Position numbers and translations under genes: made by a program
Shown: piece after piece, positions 11,735 through 23,340 of the stretch
Layout: each line of letters begins with the position of its first letter
Position numbering within the stretch: the first letter of the stretch is position 1
The notes under the pieces: model-generated
Database searches by the model: none
Told to the model about the DNA's origin: nothing
Seen by the model: the letters and a program-made list of their open reading frames with translations, nothing else
NCBI GenBank assembly: GCA_022393335.1
Contig: JAJEKB010000542.1
Coordinates: forward strand, 118,493 to 182,492
From: Macrotrachela quadricornifera
Taxonomy: Eukaryota > Rotifera > Eurotatoria > Philodinida > Philodinidae
Reading direction: 5' to 3'
Length of the DNA: 64,000 nucleotides

Positions 11735-12363
11735 ATGACTAGTGTTTATCCAAGAGAAGAAAAACCAAATGCTCCACCAACTTATGGTAATATTATTATT
11801 TATTAAAAATATTATTTTATACGAAAAATATTTTTTTTCTGTATGCAGAACAAGCAACTTATTATCCTCAAGCTCCACCAATATCAACAACATTTGGTAT
11901 GTATCCAACAACAGATACAGTCTTACGACCACAAGCACCACCTATTGGTACATATTCAATATCCGCTACATTTCCACCACCGCAACCAGTACCAGTTGGG
12001 ACATATCCAATACCCGGTGCGGTTTTACCACCACAAGCTCCACCACTTGGTACTCATATGCTCATAACAACACAATCGTTATTGTATGGTGATATACCAA
12101 TACAATGTACTTGTCCTCATTGTTATCAATCAATTGTCACACGAGTAGAAAAAAAAACCGGTTTAGTATCATGGTTAGTTTGTGGTGGAATTCTTTTGTT
12201 AGGTGGTTGGTTAGGTTGTTGTCTTATTCCATTTTGTGTTGATAGTCTCAAAGTAAATTAATTAAAATTCAATAAGAATAGAATTAATTTTCTCTTTCTA
12301 TAGGATACCGAACATTATTGTCCAAATTGTGCAGTTTTACTTGGTACACGACGAAGACTTTAA
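11735..12363 (+). CDS. LITAF-domain membrane protein, copy 5 (3 exons)
   Basis: Exons 11735-11786, 11849-12252 and 12304-12363 give 171 residues, the longest of the set. The N-terminal 95 residues carry an imperfect repeat of a Pro-Gly-Thr-Tyr unit (APPIGTYSI, VPVGTYPI, APPLGTHM), which accounts for the extra length. The LITAF domain has CTCPHC (C106, C109), a hairpin (about 123-146) ending GCCLIPFC, and HYCPNC (H156, C158, C161) followed by AVLLGTRRRL. Intron position before the last knuckle matches copy 4. The repeat units probably multiply adaptor-binding motifs, an inference from the Pro/Tyr content. Confidence 0.88.
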
Positions 12364-12557
12364 TGTATTTCATGACAAATTATAAGTAAACTTTAGTGTG
12401 AATTTTCAAATTCTATTATATAAAATAAATATCAAAATATTTTTATTTTTTTCTTCATTAATCATTTACATAACACATCTCATATCTAGTTACATTTTAT
12501 AATTAAGAAAAAAAAAACAGATAGATATAAAAAGAAAACAACTAAGGAAAATCGTAA

Positions 12558-13902
12558 TTACATAGTAGTATGATTCATTAATATTGCTCGTTTTTTAATA
12601 TGTTCATTTTGAATAAATTTCATTTTTTCTTTAATTAATGATAATTGTTGTTTAACGAGTATAAGTTCATTTATTTGATAATGTACATTAAGACATTTAT
12701 TATCATAAATAAAAAGCCAATTGATTAAAATAATTTCATCTTGTGTGGCTAAACGTAATTTTTTTTCGTTATCTATTATTGAATTATATAAAGACCATTC
12801 ATTAATACATGGTTGATTATTAATATAACCACAATTTGATATATTATTTATTAATAAATTTGAAAAATCTGAACGATAATATTCATGTAAATTTTTTAAT
12901 AAAATTTTATTTGAATTAAATAATTGTACAAAAAAAATTTCACGATGAGATAAAAGTAAATTATAAAGTGAAATAAATTTATCATCAATATTTTTATAAT
13001 AATATCTATATTTTTTTATATAACGTGTACCATATTCAATTATTTTTATATAATTATTTATTAAATTTATTGATTGAGAATGAAAATGTGGTAATATATT
13101 ATTTAATGTTACATTAAATGGTTTACGAAGATCATTTAAATTAAGAAGAATATCATTTGATGATATTATATATGGATATATACAACGATCTAATTGAAGA
13201 TAACCACCGATTGATGAAAGATCAAACTTTAGAAAAGAAAATAATTGTTAAAAAAAAAAAAGAAAATATTTATATTACATTTTCATCATCATAACAAAGT
13301 TGTCGTTTAACTTTTTGAATTGAAGGAAAAATTGTTGAACGAAGATTATTATATCTTAAATAATTATAAATTTTCTTTTTTTAAATTAACTTTTTTTTTA
13401 TTATATTTATACTTTGTTGTTGCTTCAGAATTCAATATATCAATTTCTCTTATTGATCCATATTCAATATCGATTTTGAATCTTGCAAAATATTTTTCTT
13501 GATCATTTTCTTTTAATGATGTTTTAGGATTTTTTAAAAAATCAATTAATTGAAAAAATTGATCGATTAATGAACATAAAATAAGTTTTGATGATAATGA
13601 AAAATCTTTATTTGGATATAAATTTTTGTATAATAGTCTTTCATTTATTGTCATTGGTGATAAAGGTAATTTTTTTGATGAATTCCATGTTGAACATCGA
13701 GCATCAAGTTCATCAACAACAAGTTCGAAAGCAATATAAGGATAATAAATACCAGATTTAAGTCTATTTATAAAGATAAATACATATTCAAAAGAAAAAT
13801 AAAATAAACAAACCGATAAAGAACAGGAATTTGTTTATTATTAATTGTAAAATAACTATAATGATTTCGAAGTGTTGGAAGATCAAATGGTGTTAAAGAC
13901 AT
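12558..13902 (-). CDS. Uncharacterised 394-residue protein (4 exons)
   Basis: Exons in transcript order are 13902-13814, 13763-13413, 13354-13279 and 13226-12558, all GT-AG, with the total length a multiple of three. I do not recognise the family. The N-terminal third is a mixed globular sequence (YYPYIAFELVVDELDARC and a Leu-rich segment around 80-110). The C-terminal half is rich in Asn, Ile, Tyr and Leu, with helical and probably coiled stretches near the end (EKMKFIQNEHIKKRA). No signal peptide or membrane segment is evident. Asn richness follows the base composition and should not be over-read. It lies tail to tail with LITAF copy 5 (194 bases apart) and head to head with EMRE, so the promoters may be shared. 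Confidence 0.75.
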
Positions 13903-14338
13903 TTTTATTTATATGAAATAATTTATGATTATTAGTTTTTTATTATTAAATATAGATGAGATGATATGCTATACTTTCGATCGATTACTATAGAAAAAAA
14001 AATGAATTTCTTCTTTCGGAATTATATAGTATAGAGAAAAGAGAAAATTACACGTATACATACACAAGGAACAAGGAAGACCAATTTCTTTTTTAAGATT
14101 ATCACATAACGAATTAATATAAGTTCATTTTAAATTAAAAAAACTAATAATAAAATCAAAATTATTAACAACACTTATAATAATACTCAAAAAGTGACAT
14201 CTTTCGAAATATTTATTTATTCGTTAAATAAAATTAAACCAATTGATACATTTAGTTTGTTGAGAATCAGTTATAATAATAACATTTAATATATGCACCT
14301 AAAATAGTAATATTTACTATTACAGATTTACGATATAT
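13903..14338. other. Bidirectional promoter region
   Basis: A 436-base spacer between the minus-strand 394-residue gene and the plus-strand EMRE gene. It should contain both promoters; no specific element was identified. Confidence 0.5.
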
Positions 14339-14789
14339 ATGCATTTGAACTTAACTCTCATGGCAAATAAACATTTATGTAATAATATAATTTTTCCAAT
14401 TATTCGTCGACATATATCAACAGCTCAACAAGCAGCTACAGCAAGAGCAACTGCTCGATCATATCTAGTTCGTTTTATTGAAGATCGCCGTAGACAAAGT
14501 CAACAAGATGATATTCGACTTGAACCATATATATCCAAAGGTGTTTATACAGAATCTGGTGCCATTCGACCTGTAAATAAACAAATAAAATCTTTATTTA
14601 TTTCATTATTTATTTTCTTTTTATATTTAGATGCCTAAACGATATCCTCTTGGTATAATCAAAGTTCTACTTATTGCAATTCCATTTCTTTATTTTGGTT
14701 CAGTTGTGAGCAAATATGCAGCATTGGGTCTTGAAAAAATGGATCTATTTGTATACAGTAGTGATGATGATGATGATGACGATGATTAA
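14339..14789 (+). CDS. SMDT1: EMRE, essential regulator of the mitochondrial calcium uniporter
   Basis: Exons 14339-14572 and 14631-14789 give 130 residues. The N-terminal 50 or so residues are basic and hydroxylated with few acids (RRHISTAQQAATARATARSY), as in a mitochondrial presequence. Then come the EMRE hallmarks: TESGAIRP just before the membrane, a single transmembrane helix with IKVLLIAIPFLYFGS (GxxxS face), and an acidic C-terminus that ends in eight Asp residues. In animals EMRE links the MCU pore to the MICU gatekeepers, and the poly-Asp tail faces the intermembrane space. ATG 14360, seven codons in, is an alternative start. The downstream neighbour DNAJC28 is also expected to be mitochondrial. 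Confidence 0.9.
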
Positions 14790-15384
14790 AAATAATAAAA
14801 ACAATTAAAACAGGATCTTAAAATCTAGTCGACAGTATTGCTTAGCTTTTTCATGGATATCTCTTTTTTTATATGTTTATTTGTTCATCGTCATTATTTT
14901 TTCATGTTACGTATTAAAGAAATTTAAATAGAGTTTCTTTTGTATTTATTCCATTAGTATTTCTATAGACATTTATCTTTCAACATTAAATAGATTTTGT
15001 TTTTTTTTCTTATATGACAATCGACATTCATATTTGTATTTTATTGCTTATTATCAATGAAAAAATACGAATTGTATGAGCAAATTTTTTAATTCATTTA
15101 TTATTAATACTAATAATCATTTTATAATATTTGTGAAATTTATTTTTAAAATCTTAATTATATTTATTAACATAGATTAGATGTTAGATTATTTTACTAA
15201 CTTATATACTGTTATATGAAATTGTCTTAAATATTTCTTCAATTAGCAATAAACTATTAACAGGGAAAAAAAATTTTTTTAAATCAATTTTTATTTTTAA
15301 ATTTTTAGATTAAATATATAATAAGTCTATTCTTATTGATTTTATTACAAAATTCCGAAAAAGTTTTTTTTTTTTCTTTTTGAT
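14790..15384. other. Intergenic, nothing recognised
   Basis: A+T-rich spacer between EMRE and DNAJC28 genes on the same strand. Confidence 0.6.
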
Positions 15385-16951
15385 ATGAATATTACTCTCT
15401 TATGGCATGTGCCGCTTGATAAACAAAGACTTCATTTTTTACTCTTTGGAATCACCAAACGATATATTACAAATGCATCTCGAGCATCAGCAGATCATTT
15501 TATTCGACAATGTTATAGGTAAATATATAAAAAAATTTATTTTTTTTAATAAAATTTTATTTTTTCTCTTATATAAAAGAATCTTAGAAATCGATCCATC
15601 ATGTCGTGATGAAACAATAATTCGAAAAGCATATTTAGACAAAGTTAAACAATATCATCCAGATTCATCATTTCAAAATAATAAAGGTGATCCTACAAAA
15701 TTTAATCAAATACAACAAGCTTATGAAACACTTATTGTAAATAAATATTTTTCTTTTTCAAAAAAAAAAAACAAAAAATTAATTAAAATTTTATTATATT
15801 ATAAGGAAACATTAAAAACAAATAATTCTTCCGAACATTCATCAGCATCAACTACAGATGATATTCATATTAAATTTGATATTCGTCATACAGCTCCTCA
15901 ACATCGAACACATTTAGAATATGAAGGTTTCGGGTTAGTTGCCTGTGGGTTTTTCATAATAAATTATTATTTTATATTTAAAGATTTGTTTGTTTTCTTT
16001 ATTTTTAGCATGGGAACGCCAAGTCAAAGGCAAACTGCATATTACAAAATGCGTGCCGAAAAAGCACATGAACGAGTCTATGAATATCGACGAGATCGAG
16101 AATCGGTTGAAACAAGAGAAGAATTAGTTGAAAGAAAAAAACGAAAAAATGTTAGAGCAACGTAAATTAAACCTATTTCATCGATGAGATCACTATAAAT
16201 TCCTTTATTGTTTCTATAGAAATTTTATTGATCGTCTTGTTGAAGATCTTATTCAAGAATCAATGTCACGTGGTGATTTTAATAATATTAAACCAAGTGG
16301 AAAACCATTACATGAACGTAATCCACATTATATGGATTTTACAACATATAAAATAAATGAAATTCTTATTGATAATGGTTAAATAAAAATAAAATTGAAT
16401 TTAAATTTCAAATTGTTTTTTCCTTCTAAATTATTTTAGGTTATATGCCTGAATGGATTCTACTTGAAAAACAAATTCGAGAATCAATTGAAGAGGCACG
16501 AATTTATTTAAAACGTGTTTATAAAACACTTGCTACAGAAAATTTACAAATATCTGATGAACATAAAACATATTTATTAAATAATACTAAATGGACACAA
16601 AGTTTAGAAAAATTTCGTGCTGATATTGTTGAAATAAATATTAATATTAATAAACTTAATCTTGTTGTACCTATGCTTTGGCGACAACAAGTATAATTAA
16701 AATATAAAATACAGATTTTATTTTATTTTCTATAGGTACATTATAATGCTGAAAAAGAAATTGAAAAAATTCTTGCACTTGATCCTTTAAAATTAGAATT
16801 ACCACCAAGTGAAGAAGAATTAGCATTAATTAATCAAAAAGAATTGAATGAACGACATCAAGAATGGGAAGCTCATCAAGCAAATCAACGTTATTCTATT
16901 GGAGATGCTATACGTGATTTTTTTGATGCATTACGAAATTTTAAAGTTTAA
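15385..16951 (+). CDS. DNAJC28: DnaJ homologue subfamily C member 28
   Basis: Seven exons: 15385-15518, 15580-15736, 15806-15933, 16009-16161, 16220-16377, 16440-16690 and 16736-16951, giving 398 residues. Residues about 45-97 are a J domain with an intact HPD motif (71-73, QYHPDSS) and a QQAYETL helix end. A Lys/Arg/Glu-rich linker leads to the conserved region typical of this subfamily (old name DUF1992), about 191-265: FIDRLVEDLIQESMSRGDFNN, GKPL, LIDNGYMPEWI and LEKQIRESIEEA. The C-terminus is helical with DAIRDFFDALRNFK. The N-terminal 40 residues are basic and could be a mitochondrial presequence. J proteins stimulate Hsp70 ATPases; human DNAJC28 also associates with the COG complex and Golgi traffic, so localisation here is open. 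Confidence 0.88.
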
Positions 16952-17106
16952 TCTAAATATTTTTTTGTTTTATTTTTTTCCGTTGTACAAAAATCGCCCG
17001 AAATAGTTTTTTGTAAAAAAAAAAAAGGAAATTATTCAAGCATAACATTTTCTTTTGTTTAAAAGATAAGAAAAAAAAAATAATTATTATTATTTTTTCT
17101 TTAAAG

Positions 17107-17175
17107 ATGGATTCTTTGCTAATGGATGGATCTGATCCAAATGGTAATGGCCATCATCATAGCAGTAATAATAAT

Positions 17176-17209
<34 letters not shown>

Positions 17210-19037
17210 TTAAATTATCACCTAATTCATTATTTGATCGAGATACATTGGCTACTTTACTTCTTGGAAATCAAAGTCCTACATCAGCTGGTGTTTCATC
17301 ATCAGTTGATGAATGGGCTGATAGTGCAGGAGAATTACTTGTTGAATTAGATAATTTGAGTATGTTGAGTCAGATTTGTGATAGTGTACCAAGACTTCCA
17401 CCAAAACCGTCATCCATAAATCGTTCAAGAGATGAAACGAAATTGTAAGTTTTATTTTATTTTTAATAAATTATTTTTTCTTTATTTTTTTTTCTTAAAG
17501 TTTATCTAATTCACAACAACCAAAACATTTAACATATCGAGATCTTATTGCTTTTTGGCAATGTTATGATCAATTATATATTGAACAATATCAATATGAT
17601 CGAAGATATTCATCAACAGTTATTGATCAAGCAGTAAATAGTTTTGGAATGCATGACTATGATATTCTATCATCATCATCATCATCATCACCACCAAGAT
17701 TACCTTCATATAGACGATTTAATTCACAACATGAATATGAACGTTTATTTCATGAATTTTCTTCAGTAGCAAATGATGAACTTGAATCTTGTTTATCTGC
17801 TAGTAACAAGCCCGGTTAATAAAATATATATATATATAATTATTTTAAAATAAACACACTAGAATTTTTATTTCTAGGTGATATAAATAATGCAGCTAAA
17901 TTATCAATTCTTTCCAAACTTTTACCTATGACAACACATTCATCCCCAATATCAAATGATAATGATCTTAATTCACTAGTTGCTGATCTTGAACCACGTC
18001 CTACACCGAATATAAATGATATTCTTGCTAATTTAAAAGCTGGTTTAATTGAATCAAATCTTCATTTACCATCTTTTGATGAATCTCATCTTGATCTTCC
18101 ACGACCACGTTCATCTCTCACACATAATCGTCTCATATCATCATCAATTATAAATAATATTACTGTACCATCATTATTTATTAATGAAATTGAACATATT
18201 CGTCTTGTAGATTTATCAAAAAGTTTATTAAATAATCTACCATTATCAACAATAAAACATTATGCTAAATTATTACAATGTCCAATTGTAACATGTCCAG
18301 AATTTGTACGTGATTTTTTAATGCGTAATAATCGTCAAGCAAGTACATCTCGTTCATGTTTTTGTACAACATTAAATGATGCAAAATTAATTTATACGGA
18401 ATTAATTGCTGCTAATGTTCCATTACCAGCTATACAAAAAGAAGAAGATTTATTATTATTAACTAAAAAACGAAAACATGCACCACCTAAAGGTTGGGAA
18501 GATGGATCGAGTGATATGATTATAACTGTACCACAAGTTAAAAAACATAAACCTAAATTAGATTATTCAACAATTATACTCGATCATGATTATTTAACTG
18601 CAGAACAAATGGCTAATTTATGGAAACGACCATCAAAAAAACCAGTTGTCACTATACCATTACCAGTATCTCTTCCAATGCCAACAACAGAACCTGAAGA
18701 AGAACTTCGTTTTATGGAATGTTCTCCTACACCGCCAATCTCAACATTACCTACACAACCGCCATTATTACCGCCTCCTTCTGTACCTCCTCCTCCTCTT
18801 CCTTCATCGCTTCCACCACCTCCACCACCAATACTTTTCAAATTAAGAGACTATTTTCATTCACAACCACCACCACCTACACCAACATTTTATGATGGTT
18901 ATTCTGATGAACGATTTATGCAGATTACTCAACATCCTTCAATTATTTTGTCACAGACACAACTTGATTATTTACTAGGTTATCTAGATAGAAATGTTTA
19001 TTCAGCATCAATTATTGAAAGATATCATTTGTATTAG
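17107..19037 (+). CDS. Uncharacterised proline-rich 603-residue protein
   Basis: Exons 17107-17444, 17501-17814 and 17878-19037 give 603 residues. I do not recognise it. The N-terminus carries a His and a 12-15-residue Asn run coded by AAT repeats; a poly-Ser run lies in exon 2. Ordered-looking parts are a helical segment around 125-150 (TYRDLIAFWQCYDQLYIEQ) and a middle region of about 235-390 with DLSKSLLNNL, HYAKLLQCP and FVRDFLMR. A basic cluster KKRKH and another KKHKPK could be nuclear signals, and LSKLL fits the LxxLL coactivator motif. A poly-Pro tract of about 30 residues (near 515-545) precedes a 60-residue C-terminus. This suggests a nuclear or scaffold protein, by inference only. 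Confidence 0.72.
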
Positions 19038-20990
19038 AATGTCTTAGTGTTATTATTATCAACTAATGAGAGAATTTGCTCAGTGCAATAAATACGTGTT
19101 TGTATGTATAATCAGTATAACAGATCATGAAGAAAACATCTAAAAGAAAGAAAACTTATAAAAATATATCTTCTGTATCAAAACCAAAGAAAAATGTCTA
19201 TATAGCTTTTATTTGTATTTATTTTTCTTCTGAGTTGCATGATATTATATTAATTTTTGTTTGAAATTTAAAATACGATGTCAATCAATATCATAAATAC
19301 TCCATATATAAATAAATAATCATAGAAAAATTTTTAACAATACACATATAAACATGAAATTTCAGAAACTCATGACATTTATAGATATGAATATTGATTA
19401 TCTTAATTCTAATAAAATTCACTAAAATTGGAAAGTTTCAAAAGAACTGAATTGAGAATCATCGTAGCTCACTCACAGGTAGTTTTATGACAAAGTTTGT
19501 AAAACAAAAAGTATAATTATATTCAAAAACATTTAGGTATTTCTGTATCACTATTTTGAAAATAATTTTATTACAAGAAATATTCAGCTTTTTTGTCTTC
19601 TAATCAATTGTTTTTCTGCGAAATGTTATTTCATGCAACAGTTAAAGCTCATCTATTATTCTTATGAGTAGAATGTTTGAAATCTGAAAAAAAATTCATT
19701 TCGAAAAGGACTAATTTTGTGTTATTTATTTTTAACTAAAGTTAATGATACTTGATTTTTATCAATAACTTTTTTTTTGATGATTTCACTATCAAAATGG
19801 GAGGACGAGCATTTATTGTGATACAATATCTCTCTTGAAGTTCATTTTTTAACAGAAGATTTTCTAAAAATAAAAAATTAATTATACTACTCAGCTAAGT
19901 ATGAGATGATAACAAGCGTAAACTTTTTTTCTAATCATTATTATTTATATTGAATTTGATGAAACTTTTCTTTTGAATTCTTCCGTTTGCTTTACTCAAA
20001 TATTTCAGCCGATACTTTTTTTTATCAAATATCTACGTTAGAAAATAATAAAAACCAATTTGTTTGAATATAATTACCTGCTTGACATGAATAATAATAG
20101 TCCTAGCCTTTTCCGTTTTCAGGGTTTGTTGAATATTCACTTCTAGAATAAAATTATCTTGTACTTAGTTCAAATATTCTGATTTTATTTTAAATACTAG
20201 TACGTATACTAAGACTAATAAGTGTGAACAAAAGTATGGAATTAAGCCAGCATTCTTTCCTTGCTATGTAGTTTATTCCCTTGTTCTTACTGAAACAAAT
20301 TTTATATAGAAGCATTTTTCTATAACTACAGATATAATCAAATCTTTCGAAGTGGGATTGTCGATTTACGCTTTATGTCATCTACGAATTTTTATACCAC
20401 CTAGCACTTACCAAAACTCGTCTTCTGCTCTTTTAATCTTTATTAGAGTAATTTCTTCATACACAAAGAAATAAGCATTTTATTAAATTATTTAACAATT
20501 GCGAAATTAATTATTACTTCATTTCACACAAAAGCTTGTATTACAGCAGATTTCCTATAGGCAGATAACCAATTTCTTGTACATCGATCGCAATGTGATT
20601 TCGTAGCAAATACATAATCCATCACCTGCAGTTAAAAAGCTTATTTTGCTTTAGTCAGCTACTATTTTACACATGCAAATAGAAAGAAAATCAATTTTTT
20701 TTATAAAAATTTTATTTGTATTATAAAAATTGGCAGTACGACAAAAAGAAAATTTTTCACATATAATTACTGTTAGCACTTAATGAAATACATGGTATGG
20801 ACACTGTATGCACCTATTTTTGAATACAGTTACCACTATTTCATCCAGTAAGTTTTGTATTAATTAATCGAATACATTAAAAGTAAACCGCCACGTGAAC
20901 GAGAGAATGACAAAAAAGGAAAAAATTCACGAACGCGTATGTCTGAATTTACTATAAAAATAAATAAAAGAGATCTCTGCAGCATCTTTT
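19038..20990. other. Intergenic, nothing recognised
   Basis: Long A+T-rich stretch after the proline-rich gene. No open frame of note on either strand and no clear repeat structure by eye. Confidence 0.55.
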
Positions 20991-21029
20991 AGAACCTTAC
21001 AAGGTATTGCAATTCGCTTTTACTTTTTC

Positions 21030-21780
21030 AAAATAGTGCATGTAAAATCTTCTTTTTTTTTACAAATGCATCAACAGTAAACATTTCACCATCATGTTTA
21101 TTTTGCTTATGTATATGTGCACGTAAACTACTGGAATTTCGAAGAAAATCTTTGTATATAATAGAATAAATTGCTTCATTTACGGCAGTAACATTATCAA
21201 CTACCAAGTGGGTACCACGGACTGCAGCAATAGATCGTATATGATTTTGATTCTGTTTTCTTTACTTTTCATAAAACACATTCATTAATATGTAACAGAT
21301 GAATATTTTTTGACGTTGTAACAAAAAGTTGAAGCTACAGTTAATGCTAATATTATTTTTATTTTCGAAAATGAGTCTTATGAAGTTCATAGCTGTTACT
21401 TTCTTCATTCGATAAAAACACACACAAACCTTTTTCCAAGTCATTTTTTTCGTGCTGTTTGGCAGAAATGAATAAAAAATTAAATTCTTCTATATTAAAC
21501 GGTCTTCAATCACCTGATTGTTCTAGTAAAAATCAGATTCATCCAGTTCTAGTACGACTACATCATCATTTTCTTCTCCACTATTATTAAATAAATATTT
21601 ACACACTTTGTACTACACAATTTCATGAAAATGATGGGAGCTAAGCCATTTTGAGAGGACAAGACGGAAAAATGGTATGTAACTTCGCTTGAATCATGGA
21701 ATATTTTTGTACGCCAACGAGAAAAATACAATTTTTCTCTTTCAGGAATGTTGCGACAGCTCTTTAAGGATGAACGCATA
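21030..21780 (-). pseudogene. Decayed coding remnant, family unknown
   Basis: On the minus strand, about 21250 down to 21035, one frame is open for some 70 codons and looks like an ordered protein (IRSIAAVRGTHLVVDNV, NEAIYSIIYKDFLRN, HDGEMFTVDAFVKKKK) before a stop. Upstream in the same direction, 21780-21440, further protein-like pieces occur in shifting frames, among them SGEENDDVVVLELDESDFY followed by a stop. The local G+C is higher than in the flanks. I cannot name the family. The picture is of an old gene or transposon protein broken by frameshifts and stops; a spliced live gene is less likely because stops lie inside the best frame. Confidence 0.4.
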
Positions 21781-22049
21781 GAACAAACGTAGACAGAAAA
21801 GACAGATAAATATAACTAACCGTAGATTAAAAAAAAGATGTGTGCGATGTAAAGTATAAATATGACCTATAGTAGATCGAAAGAAGCAAAATAAGAAAGA
21901 GAAAATTCATAGATCAACGACACGTGGTAGCGAAAAAGAAAACATGTAATTATGTACATTTTATCTTTAGTAAATTGAATCTTTACCACTGTACATTTAT
22001 TTTTTTCTTCTATTATTGAAAAAATAATGTTTTTGTTGTTGAAGTCCAT

Positions 22050-23340
22050 AGGGGTGCTCAGAAAAGGTTCTCTCTAATCTTGTCTTTTTGCAAATGGTGT
22101 GTGAACATGCTTTTGTTATTGGTATTTGAAGCAGTCCGAAAGCAGTGATAGGATGCTTCAACATCTTATAGTAAACTCAAGAAGATTTTGTTTTCATATG
22201 TAGAAAAAAATGTACTATCTTTCTATGATATTTGATCATTCTCCAATTAGTATCATAATATCAAAGTTGTCATAAGATTTGTTTCGGTATAATGTGTTTT
22301 GGTTAGCATAGTATATATAGTCATTGATATATAGTCAATTCTTGGTCTTTTCTTTGTTCTGCTACTTCCTTACTTTTCTCCTATCTTTTCTATGCTCAGA
22401 TGTCTTTCTGTAGGTAAATATTGTTCAGAAACATGTTTATCATATACCTACCACACCTGATATTCTAACAACGATTATCCATGCATGATGAATTAACCAC
22501 GATCTTTGATAATGAAAATTCATCCTTCAGGACTGTTGAAAGATGAGCTAAGTGGTTCCGCGAAGGTTGAGAAGAGATCGAAGAGCAAGACTGTTCAAGA
22601 AGACCAGTGATCAAAACGACTCATGACGATATCAAACAAATTTGTGACACTATTGATAATGATCTTTATGTAACATTCGAGGAACTGCAAGAACATATTG
22701 GTTTGATTCATGTAACTATCTATAGAGTAATCTCAGATTATCTGAAACTGAAAAACTATCGCTCGGTATATACTCAAAGAGCTGATTAATTCCCAATGGG
22801 CTCAATGAATTCGAATATGTAAAAAGAATTTAGCAAAATTCAAACAAGGAACGTGGATATTATGCGTTGTTGTTACAAATGATGAATTTTGACTTTATTT
22901 TAGGAAAGTTGGTCGAAAAGCATTGAACGTTGCTTGAGTAACAGAGGAAGATCCTTCGGCGATCATTGTTCGACATAGTTCTTTCACTTCAAAAACGTTA
23001 TCATGCATTTTTTAAGTTAATAAGCCTCATTTTAATTCATTATATCGAGTTGGGGTGAACTATTGATCATTAATATTATATAGAAAACTGTTTGTAATCC
23101 ATCTTCCACGAAATCAAGAGTCAAAGATCTTCATCAGGAACTTATGGTGTAAAAATTGACTATGACAATGCAAGACCGTATAAGCATAAGGCTGTGTCGG
23201 ATTATCTGCAACGAAAAGATATACAATAGTATCACTGCCACTAACATTGGATCGTCATAAGTATGATCGAAAAGTTGATCATTTCCTTGACTGTGCTAAA
23301 AAAATCCTATCAAATTCACGAGAATTCCCAGTCTATTGAT
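22050..23340 (+). mobile_element. Dead mariner-family transposon
   Basis: Between about 22483 and 23340 the plus strand codes pieces of a mariner transposase in shifting frames. In order: a helix-turn-helix part (FRTVER, stop, AKWFREG, stop, EEIEEQDCSRRPV), the second HTH (THDDIKQICDTIDND and VTIYRVISDYLKLKNYRSV), and near 23180 the block around the second catalytic Asp (MQDR..HKAVSDYLQRKDIQ). At least three in-frame stops and several frameshifts are present, and the third catalytic part is unrecognisable. GGGGTGCTCAGAAAAGG near 22049-22065 could be the 5' terminus, but I found no matching 3' terminus. The copy cannot make transposase. Confidence 0.65.

Noticed and set aside
18590..18841. Minus-strand Gly-rich frame opposite the proline-rich gene
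   Set aside because: Antisense of the poly-Pro tract; composition artefact.
22483..22800. Reading TGA as tryptophan to rescue the mariner frame
   Set aside because: Only one of the two TGA codons falls at a Trp position; the other is at an expected Arg. Host genes use TGG normally and some end at TGA.
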